A stretch of 64,000 nt of DNA from a virus. The stretch spans positions 124,001 to 188,000 of the IMG/VR virus record IMGVR_UViG_3300025161_000004, one strand, 5' to 3'. Made by a program: the position numbers and the translations under genes. Below, piece after piece: positions 42,063 to 50,839 of the stretch (positions are counted from its first letter, which is position 1; each line of letters opens with the position of its first letter). The notes below the pieces were generated by a model. It had not been told where the DNA came from. It was given only the letters and a program-made list of their open reading frames with translations, and did no database searches.

Positions 42063-45000
42063 ATGCCAACATCAAAAGTTAACCTTATTGACCCGATTGA
42101 TGTAGTATCAAAATTTCAATCGAACTATAATGGTATGCCAGAATATGAGAAGATATCAATATTTGTTGAGTTGTCTGTCATAAGAAGAGGCAAAACAATT
42201 ATGGTAGCATCTGCACAAGGTGTAAATCAAGAAACTGACACAACAACTGTCAACATAAATATGTTAGGTTTTGAACAATCAAGCAATTCTCCATTTAATA
42301 AGTATCACACAACAAACTGGACGAATAATACTGCAGATGGAAAAACTCGTTATGAGGGATTTGGAATTGAATCAATAAATATCTCAATAACACCAAGTGC
42401 TGTACCTATCGTAAATATAGAATTTGTCGATGTAAAAGGAATGAATCTTTTAAATAAGGGTTCTGATTCACCATATGCTGTATTATATGATTTTCCTCCT
42501 CCAATATTCACTTTGACAATAAAAGGTTATTATGGTAAAAAATTAACGTATACGCTTCATCTTCTTGAACAGAGTACAAGATTTGACGGTACAAGTGGTA
42601 ATTATTACATATCAGCAAAGTTTACGTCAAGAACATTTTCACCATTGACCGACATACTTTTTAACTATATTAAAGTTATACCATTTATGGATACTAATGG
42701 TAGTACTGCTTTTACCGAAAGTAGTAGTAAAGTAAAAGTACCACCTCCAACAAACACATATGAATTGATACAAAATTTAAAAAGGAGAAATACTGAAATA
42801 ATTAAATTAAATAATACATCTGAAGAACTTAAAACAGTAAAAGAATCATTATTAAAATTTGAAAAGGTTAAAAATGCATTAGAATCAATAGATAAAATAC
42901 TTTTTAATTATTCTGAAGGCTTTAGTAATCAAACAAGAATATTACTGCATAACGCAGACTTTGCCAATGATCCTCAATCAAAAGAAAACGAAATCGAATT
43001 TTTGAATAGTGTTAGTGAATATAATTCATATATTAGAGATAACGATATACCAAATGATTACAGAAAAAGATTAATACTTGCAATCATAAATAGAACCACT
43101 GTTGACGGCAATACTAATGTAAAAGCGGAAGATAGTAGTCAATATAATGCGAAATTGACTTTGCTCGATAAAACTATAACAGAAAATTTATTAAAAAATA
43201 TTACCGAAATAATACCATTACCATCTAATAGAAAAGGGTTAATAAGGAGTGTATCATCAACAAATATACCAGATAAATTATCTATTAACGGAACTAAAAT
43301 AGAAAGAACTAGTTTTCTTGGTATCGATATAACTAAGTACTATGTTACTCTTTATAATGAAAAAAATAAAATAAAAAAGGATTACGAGACAGCTAAAAAG
43401 AAGTATGATGATCTTGTTAATGAAAGGACGATTGAAACATTAGGATTTAAACCAACATTAAATAATGTTTTTAGTATATTAGCTAATGATTGTGATAAAT
43501 TTTTTAGTAAATTAATTGATGTGGGTGCTAAAAGTGATGAACATCACGAAGAATTTAGATCACAAATAATATCAAATACTAATTCAAAAAATAAGGCTAA
43601 TATTCCTATTGGTGCATTTCCATTATGTTTTAAGTTGACGACTACAAGTTCATCTAGTGGTGATGGAAGTAAGTCATATAATAGAGTCGATAGAGCTTAT
43701 CCGACAGAAATACAACAATTTAGACAATTACCTAAACCATTCCCAGAAGTTGATTTTGTTGAAAAATTTATTAATGCGTCAATCGAACTATCTAAATTAG
43801 ATAGATTTAACTCAGCAAAAGAAACAACAGATGTTATCGGAAATAATTTATGGTTTCCAATTAATCCAGTGGATACCACATTAAAATCTTCATATTCAAA
43901 TGAATCACCATATTTTCAATTAGAAAGGAAAATTAGTGGATATTCATTGAATTTATTATATGATATTATTTTAAATAGATATTATATATTATCACAATTT
44001 ACTAATAATGATTTCTTTCTTGATAATGAAGAATATGTTATACTTGCTGCTAAATCCGAAGCAATAAATATTGCTAAATCATTTATAGATAGAGGTTTGT
44101 TGGGTTTATTAAAACAAAATGCAAAAAATCATAAAATATACTCTAATTTTATTGAATGGATAAAAAATCCAAAAAATAATGTAAGATATTATTCATCATT
44201 AAATGGTACTACTGAGTTTGCAAAATTTGATAATAGTGATATTAAATTTTATAGGTCAAGAAATAATGAGAATTTTGTTGGATTTGATTATGTTGATAAC
44301 AACATAACGATATCAGAAAGAGTTATTCAAGAAAACAGTGATGATATCCTCGATCAATTCATTAATGAACAAAGAAGTACTTGGACAAAAGTATCTAACT
44401 TTTTTACAGGGAGCAACTCTAACGTACAAAAGTTTAGTAAAGAGAATTTAATTTATTTTCCAGATGAAAATAAAAGCGAAGATGAATACGATTCTAAATT
44501 CATTGAAGGTGATTCAACTGTTGAATTATGGTCAGATTATATCACCGATGATGGTGAAACATTAAAAGAGGTATTCACTAACGATAGCAAATTTAATCAT
44601 TTTCAAAAGGCATTTTTTATTGTTAGTAATATCGGAAGAACAAGAAGTTTTTTTAGTTACGAAAAGGGTATTATTGGCAAGTTTAGTGTTGGCTCTGTAG
44701 TTCAAGTACCTCAATTTTCAAATTTATATATGGGTGCTTTAGCCTTAGCTTATCATGATGATATTCAAAGACCATCACCATCATATTATTCTGATATGAT
44801 TGACAAATTAATAAATGATTTACCATTATTTGAAAGCGGATCCTTGTATCCGTTTTTTACTAAATTTAGATTATATGGACTTCAACAAAATAATATTGTA
44901 ACGTTAGGCGATAATGAATTAATTAAATATTTATCAAAAAATGATGCCCAAAAATTTGTCGATGAATTTATCAGATTTGTTGGTGCAGATGCGAATAATG

Positions 45001-46526
45001 ATGTGAACGGTGAAGGGTATGAATATCAAAGAGTCCTTGATTCAATAATTGATATTATTGATAATACTGAGATACCCGAAGATGAAAGTAGCAAAAATAA
45101 GAAGATTAGATATCAGGAAGAATTAAAATCATCTTACTTTATTAAGTATATAAATAATGATAGATATATTTTAAATTTTTCAGATATTACATTTAAAATA
45201 AGAGATAAAAAATTTGATAAAGAATCATTTGTACCCATAAGTGAACTAAGTGGTAATAGTTTACGTAGAACAACATTATATTTCAATCAATTCTTTTCTC
45301 AATTAATAAATTCTATTGACGATAGAAATACTGAGTTAGATAATCTTGACAAAGAAATTGTCGGTAAATTAAATGATAATGATATAAGAAATCAAATGTA
45401 TTATTCATTTAAAACCATTTATGATAGATGGATTCCATCGCCCAATTTTATACCGAAAAATGGTAAAATTACACAGTTAGGTGTAAATGGCGGATTTCCA
45501 TTAACAGGTAAACCACTATTTCAGAGTTTTAAATTTGTTGATAGAGCATTTAATGATATTGGTGATAAGGTACAATTAAATATCGATTCACTAATCGATA
45601 TGGAAAAAGATTTTGATTTAAGTGTATTTCAAGTAATGAGTAGAATATTATCGGAAAATAATTTTGAGTTTTTTCCTCTTGAGAATTTTATGGTTTTCGA
45701 TAGTGGAAAATATAAATGGGAGGATGCATTCAAAATAAGTGAAACGTTAGATCAGCCAAATGAACCTTATTTTATCTGTATGCATATTGGTGGTACAGCA
45801 TCTTCATTAGATATTGAAAAAAGTGAAACGGAAGATACTGGTATTAAGGATTTAGAAAGAGAACTACCAGTAGATTTTATTAATAATAATGATTCAGATG
45901 ACCCATTCTATGCCAATATTAACGCATTTAGAGTTAGATTTGGAGAGCAAAATCAATCATTCTTTACTGACATTCAGTTTGATCAAAAAGAATTTACTGA
46001 AACAAACGAATCACTATCAATACTATCATCTATTGCAGATGATCAAGGTAACTCCTCACCAATCCCTAAAGGACAGAATTTATTCAATATATATTCTCAA
46101 AGATCATACACTGCAAAGGTTAGTGGTCTTGGAAATGCTATGATACAACCAATGCAATATTTTCAAATAGAAAATGTACCTATATTTAGTGGCGCATACA
46201 TTATTCTGAAAGTTGAACATCAAATAACTCCAAATCATATGACAACATCTTTTGAAGGTATGAGGTTATCAAAAATACCAGTTCCATTTGTGACCGATTC
46301 ATTTACTTCATCAGACTTTAATCAACAAACATCACAAAATTCAACAGAACAAGATAATGACACAGGAACACCTAATAGTGTTATTAATAACAGTAACTTT
46401 TCAAGAACACAAACAGATGATGGTTTTCCAGATAATACACAATATCCGAATCCATCCATTACAAATAGTATGGATAATTTATTTAGTACAGTGAATACAA
46501 CACCATTAAAAACAGATAATTCTTAA
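42063..46526 (+). CDS. Very large baseplate hub-like protein
   Basis: A 1487-residue protein. The N-terminus (residues 90-200) contains hub-type beta strands (GFGIESINISITPSAVPIVNIEFVDVKG..., PPPIFTLTIKGYYGKKLTYTLHL). The C-terminus (NLFNIYSQRSYTAKVSGLGNAMIQPMQYFQIENVPIFSGAYIILKVEHQITPNHMTTSFEGMRL) is typical of phage hub proteins related to gp27/gpD. The central 1000 residues are large inserts with no known domain. It is placed directly before a lytic transglycosylase, supporting a cell-wall-penetrating hub. Much larger than T4 gp27 (391). Confidence 0.7.
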   Translation: MPTSKVNLIDPIDVVSKFQSNYNGMPEYEKISIFVELSVIRRGKTIMVASAQGVNQETDTTTVNINMLGFEQSSNSPFNKYHTTNWTNNTADGKTRYEGFGIESINISITPSAVPIVNIEFVDVKGMNLLNKGSDSPYAVLYDFPPPIFTLTIKGYYGKKLTYTLHLLEQSTRFDGTSGNYYISAKFTSRTFSPLTDILFNYIKVIPFMDTNGSTAFTESSSKVKVPPPTNTYELIQNLKRRNTEIIKLNNTSEELKTVKESLLKFEKVKNALESIDKILFNYSEGFSNQTRILLHNADFANDPQSKENEIEFLNSVSEYNSYIRDNDIPNDYRKRLILAIINRTTVDGNTNVKAEDSSQYNAKLTLLDKTITENLLKNITEIIPLPSNRKGLIRSVSSTNIPDKLSINGTKIERTSFLGIDITKYYVTLYNEKNKIKKDYETAKKKYDDLVNERTIETLGFKPTLNNVFSILANDCDKFFSKLIDVGAKSDEHHEEFRSQIISNTNSKNKANIPIGAFPLCFKLTTTSSSSGDGSKSYNRVDRAYPTEIQQFRQLPKPFPEVDFVEKFINASIELSKLDRFNSAKETTDVIGNNLWFPINPVDTTLKSSYSNESPYFQLERKISGYSLNLLYDIILNRYYILSQFTNNDFFLDNEEYVILAAKSEAINIAKSFIDRGLLGLLKQNAKNHKIYSNFIEWIKNPKNNVRYYSSLNGTTEFAKFDNSDIKFYRSRNNENFVGFDYVDNNITISERVIQENSDDILDQFINEQRSTWTKVSNFFTGSNSNVQKFSKENLIYFPDENKSEDEYDSKFIEGDSTVELWSDYITDDGETLKEVFTNDSKFNHFQKAFFIVSNIGRTRSFFSYEKGIIGKFSVGSVVQVPQFSNLYMGALALAYHDDIQRPSPSYYSDMIDKLINDLPLFESGSLYPFFTKFRLYGLQQNNIVTLGDNELIKYLSKNDAQKFVDEFIRFVGADANNDVNGEGYEYQRVLDSIIDIIDNTEIPEDESSKNKKIRYQEELKSSYFIKYINNDRYILNFSDITFKIRDKKFDKESFVPISELSGNSLRRTTLYFNQFFSQLINSIDDRNTELDNLDKEIVGKLNDNDIRNQMYYSFKTIYDRWIPSPNFIPKNGKITQLGVNGGFPLTGKPLFQSFKFVDRAFNDIGDKVQLNIDSLIDMEKDFDLSVFQVMSRILSENNFEFFPLENFMVFDSGKYKWEDAFKISETLDQPNEPYFICMHIGGTASSLDIEKSETEDTGIKDLERELPVDFINNNDSDDPFYANINAFRVRFGEQNQSFFTDIQFDQKEFTETNESLSILSSIADDQGNSSPIPKGQNLFNIYSQRSYTAKVSGLGNAMIQPMQYFQIENVPIFSGAYIILKVEHQITPNHMTTSFEGMRLSKIPVPFVTDSFTSSDFNQQTSQNSTEQDNDTGTPNSVINNSNFSRTQTDDGFPDNTQYPNPSITNSMDNLFSTVNTTPLKTDNS

Positions 46527-46537
46527 CTAAGACATAT

Positions 46538-47392
46538 ATGGCATATAAACAATTAACTGAAAAGGGTAAAGAATTTATAAAAAAAACCATAATTAATTAT
46601 GGTAGTGGTGTTTTTACTGGTAGGAATAAATATGCTGTGCCATATACCACAATACCACAAGGTACAAACATTACAAGTAAAGCATATGACGATAACGGTA
46701 ATCAGACAACAGATCCAGAAAGGTTTGCTAATTTGGTTATTAAATGGATAGAAGAATATTCGAAACAATATGGAATTGATGCTAATATTATATCAGCACA
46801 ACAATTTGCTGAAAGCGGTATGAAGCCATGGAATTACTCAAGTACTGGTGCTATGGGTTTTACTCAATTTGTTCTTTCAACTGTTGTTGAGTGGATTTTC
46901 AGAGGTGATAGTAGATTTAGTAATACTGAAATTCAAGCATTATCTCTGGGTATTAACGGAGATTTAAAAAGGGTTGAGACATTTATCACATCTAAAAGTC
47001 AATCGGAACAATATAATCAAATTAGACTTGAAAATAGAACAAAGCTATTCCAAAATATTGTTGATAACCCTAAAATAATGATAAAAGCACAAATATCATT
47101 GATGGCATATATTTCAAATAGAAATAATAGAATTGCGGCATCTACTCTTTTCGCCTATAATAGAGGTAGTGCACTAACATCAGAATCGTATGTAGACGTA
47201 ATAGTTAAAATGGCTAACATGTTTAAAGATAAAGATAGAACGAAAAAATATGGTAGAGAATACACCATAGAAGGTCTTGAATATGTTAACAGAATTTTTA
47301 CTTTATTAAATAATAGATATGGTTATAATTTAGATTTATCAATAAATGATAATGCTACCAAAGAAGTTAATATAAGAACTCAAAATTCTTAA
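46538..47392 (+). CDS. Lytic transglycosylase (SLT domain)
   Basis: A 284-residue protein. Residues about 78-215 form an SLT domain: IISAQQFAESGMKPWNYSSTGAMGFTQF with catalytic Glu92, and later IKAQISLMAYISNRNN and AASTLFAYNRGSALTSESYVDVIV. It cuts glycan strands of peptidoglycan. Located 11 bases after the hub gene, it is likely virion-associated for local wall digestion rather than a lysis endolysin, though either is possible. Its C-terminus converges with the next minus-strand gene (overlap of four bases). Confidence 0.82.
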   Translation: MAYKQLTEKGKEFIKKTIINYGSGVFTGRNKYAVPYTTIPQGTNITSKAYDDNGNQTTDPERFANLVIKWIEEYSKQYGIDANIISAQQFAESGMKPWNYSSTGAMGFTQFVLSTVVEWIFRGDSRFSNTEIQALSLGINGDLKRVETFITSKSQSEQYNQIRLENRTKLFQNIVDNPKIMIKAQISLMAYISNRNNRIAASTLFAYNRGSALTSESYVDVIVKMANMFKDKDRTKKYGREYTIEGLEYVNRIFTLLNNRYGYNLDLSINDNATKEVNIRTQNS

Positions 47393-48183
47393 AGAGATTT
47401 GAGTAGGTTTAGATGGATAATATCTTCAGTTAAAGTAGACTTGTTGTAGGTCATAGCTTTAATTTTTTCAATTGACTTATTCACTTTATCTTCGTGAATC
47501 CCTTTCTCCTTTAATTTCATGAGAGAATTTAAACCCTCATTCTTTAAGGTTTCAAATAATGATTTTTTTTCTGTTTCTTCGGCAAATGCGATAATGTTTA
47601 ATATTCTTTTTTCTTCTTCCGATAACGAAGAATATCTTTCGTTAAATTTGATTAAAGCTCTCTCGATAACCAAATCAGTATTGAGTGAACTGTCTAATTT
47701 AACATTACTTTCAGATTCAGCGATAGATATTTTTGGTTTCTTTATGTGTTCAAAAACGTAAGTAAATGAATCATATAATTTATCCACATTAGTCATAACA
47801 CCATAACCATCTAATGATTCATAAATTAAAGTATGAATATTTTCATATAAATTTACCTGATTTTTATCTAGTAAAATGACACTCTCATCGATAAATTTAT
47901 CAAGTTTCTGGTGTTCAGAAATTAAATCTTGTTTGGTATATTTTTTTAATAGGGAAATATTTTCATCAATATATTTAGTGATAAGAGTGTCATTATCAAT
48001 GTGTTTGTTCTCCAAATTAGAGAATATCATGTATTCAGTTTTAAGTAAGTCTGAGTTTTTTAAAATATTAACAAACTCATTAATCTTTTTTTTGCCAAAA
48101 ACATTATCAGTACTCTCAAGAAGCACTTCTGAAAAAGTGTTTGAGATGATAGCTTTTACTATACCGAAATTAGCAATTTTCAT
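47389..48183 (-). CDS. Hypothetical helical protein
   Basis: A 264-residue, helical, charged protein with no recognised family. It begins MKIANFGIVKAIISNTFSEVLLESTDNVFGKKK and has a late promoter. Its ends overlap the transglycosylase gene by four bases. Located near head genes; a head/neck assembly function is possible. Confidence 0.7.
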   Translation of the reverse strand: MKIANFGIVKAIISNTFSEVLLESTDNVFGKKKINEFVNILKNSDLLKTEYMIFSNLENKHIDNDTLITKYIDENISLLKKYTKQDLISEHQKLDKFIDESVILLDKNQVNLYENIHTLIYESLDGYGVMTNVDKLYDSFTYVFEHIKKPKISIAESESNVKLDSSLNTDLVIERALIKFNERYSSLSEEEKRILNIIAFAEETEKKSLFETLKNEGLNSLMKLKEKGIHEDKVNKSIEKIKAMTYNKSTLTEDIIHLNLLKSL

Positions 48184-48208
48184 AAATTTTCCCTATATTT
48201 GATATATA

Positions 48209-48217
48209 ATAAATACT
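48209..48217 (-). promoter_or_regulatory. Late promoter motif AGTATTTAT
   Basis: Twenty-five bases upstream of the ATG at 48183. Confidence 0.55.
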
Positions 48218-48244
48218 ACTTATTTTTTAAAAATAACATAGGTG

Positions 48245-48254
48245 ACTATTTATA
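48245..48254 (+). promoter_or_regulatory. Late promoter motif ACTATTTATA
   Basis: Only three bases before ATG 48258. If it acts as a -10 element, transcription starts at or inside the start codon. TATTTATAAATA here is palindromic. Confidence 0.45.
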
Positions 48255-48257
48255 AAT

Positions 48258-48629
48258 ATGGAGATTATTAGAGATTATAAAACAGAACACTATAACAATA
48301 ATATTGAAATCGCAGATAGCATAATTGGTGAACATAATAACATTCATGAATTAGTTAAGAGTTTAGATGATAAAACTTTATTAATTTGGCTTAGAGCGTG
48401 TAATATAATGATTAAAAATAACAAAAAATATTTCTTAGAAACAACTGCTGTGCTAACTTTAACAATTAGAATGTTTCTAAGAGAACTAGATGTTGATGAA
48501 GGAATCATACTAAATAATAAACAAATCCAAAAGATTTTTAATAGATTTCATTCTATTTTAAAGAAAGAATTTGTCATTAGACATACACAAAAAACATCTA
48601 CTGAGACTTATTCCTTACTTAGAGATTAG
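48258..48629 (+). CDS. Hypothetical protein
   Basis: A 123-residue helical protein, MEIIRDYKTEHYNNNIEIAD..., with no known family. The ATG follows the late motif by only three bases, so the mRNA may be leaderless; no other good start codon is near. It lies between two minus-strand head genes. Confidence 0.7.
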   Translation: MEIIRDYKTEHYNNNIEIADSIIGEHNNIHELVKSLDDKTLLIWLRACNIMIKNNKKYFLETTAVLTLTIRMFLRELDVDEGIILNNKQIQKIFNRFHSILKKEFVIRHTQKTSTETYSLLRD

Positions 48630-48673
48630 GAAGTGAGTATAAGTTATTAAATAATATAATATTTCTTTTATTT

Positions 48674-50773
48674 TTAATTCTCATCATAATCTAATCCAAT
48701 ATCATCTAAATCAAGTTCCTTAATTTCTGAATCACTGATGTCGTTTTTCTTATCTGGATCAGTATATGATGGTATTTTAGGATATTTTTTCGAATTAATT
48801 TTATTGGATTTTTCTAATAATGAATCAATTTCACTAATCATTCTAAAAGCATTATTTCTAAGTTCATTAGATTTTTTAGATATATCTTCTGTAAGAAGTT
48901 CATCTTTTTCCCTATTTTCAACTGATTTATCTTTAGAATTAAACCTACTGTCAATAAATTTGTTAAATTCATTTTCATCTAAAATAGGTGATCCTGTTTT
49001 TCTAAATTTTTTTCTACTATTTTTTTCATTTAGTATTGGTTTATAATTATGTGTTGATTCTGCTGGTATTGCAGCACCTCCTGCGGTAGGCGCAGCAGTG
49101 GGTGCACCTCCAACAGTGCCCGTCATAGGTTCACCTTCTATTGGTGGTAATTCAGTCATATCACCCAATTTAGATGGGTCACTACCAAGTACGTTATCTA
49201 CCATTTGCTGGGTAGTACCAGTAGCAGCACCTTCAGAAGGCACACTTTCACTAGTACCATATCTTTTATCAAGGTCAGTGAATAAACCGCTCTGTTTAAT
49301 AACAACTGCAGAGTCAACTAACTCTTGACCAACAACTCTTTCCATTCTTTGTTTTTTCAAATCATCTGCAATTTCAGCTTCTGACCATTCAAACACAAAT
49401 TGTTTTGCATTAGTATGTGACATTGGCGCAATACCGCCTTCAGGTGCTGTTGTTAATAAATTATATAGATTAGCTTTTTGTGTCCAAAGATCAGTTTTTA
49501 ATAAATCTTGTTGTGTTGATGGGTTACTCAATCTTAACACAAAATCATTAACGTTTTCTTTTTTATATCCTCTTAGATATAAATGTATTATTGCAATTTT
49601 GTTTAATTCTTGAATAAGTGCTTGTTGAATTCTATTAATCTTTTTTGCAAAACGAACATCAGATTGTGCCATGTTTTTTCCTTCACCCGCACTTGCCTGA
49701 TAACCTAAGAATGTTCTTGGTACTCCTAATCCAGTAAATAAATTATCACGTAAATATTCGATATCGGCAATCTGATCTAGGTTCTGAGCACCGGGAAGCG
49801 TATCGATACCTGTCTGTACATTACCATTTCTTACTGGTAAAAAGAAATCTTCGTCATTACCTAAAATATTAAAACGATAATCTATATGACCGCTATCTGG
49901 ATATACTTGAGAAGTTTTTTTAAATTTAGTAGCGACTTTATAGATATATGATTCAATATCATCCTCATCAATATTACCTACATCTATTTTAAATACTCTT
50001 TTTTCGCCTGCACGAACAATACGATAAGTTAACATGGCATCTTCTGCCATAACTAATTGTCTGAATACTCTTCTTATTTTATTTAAAATTGAGGATCCAT
50101 ATGGTAAATATTTATCATCCCCTAATAATCTAAAATGTGCAATTTCGAGTAGGTTGAATTCAGTTGATGTCTCTCTTTGTTTAAACTTAACAATCAATTT
50201 ACCGTTCTCAATTTTTTCAATACGCTCCATTTCATAGTTAACTAATTGTTTTGCATATATTACGCCTGCATTTTTTTCGGCAAAAAGATAGACGAAATTA
50301 TCACCATATTTGCACATATTTCGTGTCCAAAATGGTAGATTGATATTTATGTTCAGTCTGTTGTAAAATAAATCTTCGAGTTCTTCTTTAATTCTTGGTT
50401 TGTCTGAATATATATTCAGCATTTTACCGTTACTACCAACAACAGTGGCTTCTTCCATGAATAAATCCAGTGCGCTAGCAATAAGAGGATAATATTCCAT
50501 ACCTTCATAATCAAGGTATGCAGGAAGTCTATTAGCCTCATACTGCATAGCCTTCTGGAATCCATGATCTGTTGTTTTGTAGAACTTTTTCCAGAGAGCG
50601 TCTCTTTGTTGAATTTCTAGTGCTTTTTTCTTTATATCTTCAGGCGAATCTCCCCTAATAATGATTTTTTTCGGCTCATTTTTAGATGCTTGACTACCTC
50701 TATCTGCAAAACCATCCAGATTTAAAATAGAATTTAAATTCTGATATATAGTTCTTTTCTTATTGTCTGCCAT
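48674..50773 (-). CDS. gp20: Portal vertex protein, T4 gp20-like
   Basis: A 699-residue portal protein. Conserved blocks: YLDYEGMEYYPLIASALDLFMEEATVVG, NLPFWTRNMCKYGDNFVYL, a long DAMLTYRIVRAGEKRVFKIDVGN segment, and LGVPRTFLGYQASAGEGKNMAQSDVRFAKKINRIQ. These match gp20. The last 160 residues are an acidic/Pro-rich extension not in T4 gp20 (524 residues), with LNEKNSRKKF and LDENEF as possible protease sites. Upstream: terminase. Confidence 0.93.
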   Translation of the reverse strand: MADNKKRTIYQNLNSILNLDGFADRGSQASKNEPKKIIIRGDSPEDIKKKALEIQQRDALWKKFYKTTDHGFQKAMQYEANRLPAYLDYEGMEYYPLIASALDLFMEEATVVGSNGKMLNIYSDKPRIKEELEDLFYNRLNININLPFWTRNMCKYGDNFVYLFAEKNAGVIYAKQLVNYEMERIEKIENGKLIVKFKQRETSTEFNLLEIAHFRLLGDDKYLPYGSSILNKIRRVFRQLVMAEDAMLTYRIVRAGEKRVFKIDVGNIDEDDIESYIYKVATKFKKTSQVYPDSGHIDYRFNILGNDEDFFLPVRNGNVQTGIDTLPGAQNLDQIADIEYLRDNLFTGLGVPRTFLGYQASAGEGKNMAQSDVRFAKKINRIQQALIQELNKIAIIHLYLRGYKKENVNDFVLRLSNPSTQQDLLKTDLWTQKANLYNLLTTAPEGGIAPMSHTNAKQFVFEWSEAEIADDLKKQRMERVVGQELVDSAVVIKQSGLFTDLDKRYGTSESVPSEGAATGTTQQMVDNVLGSDPSKLGDMTELPPIEGEPMTGTVGGAPTAAPTAGGAAIPAESTHNYKPILNEKNSRKKFRKTGSPILDENEFNKFIDSRFNSKDKSVENREKDELLTEDISKKSNELRNNAFRMISEIDSLLEKSNKINSKKYPKIPSYTDPDKKNDISDSEIKELDLDDIGLDYDEN

Positions 50774-50795
50774 TATATAAAATTTTATATTTTTT

Positions 50796-50805
50796 TATAA
50801 ATACT
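50796..50805 (-). promoter_or_regulatory. Late promoter motif AGTATTTATA
   Basis: Twenty-three bases upstream of the portal ATG at 50773. Confidence 0.6.
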
Positions 50806-50839
50806 TTCTATGTCTGGAAATTCTTTATTTTTAAATACT

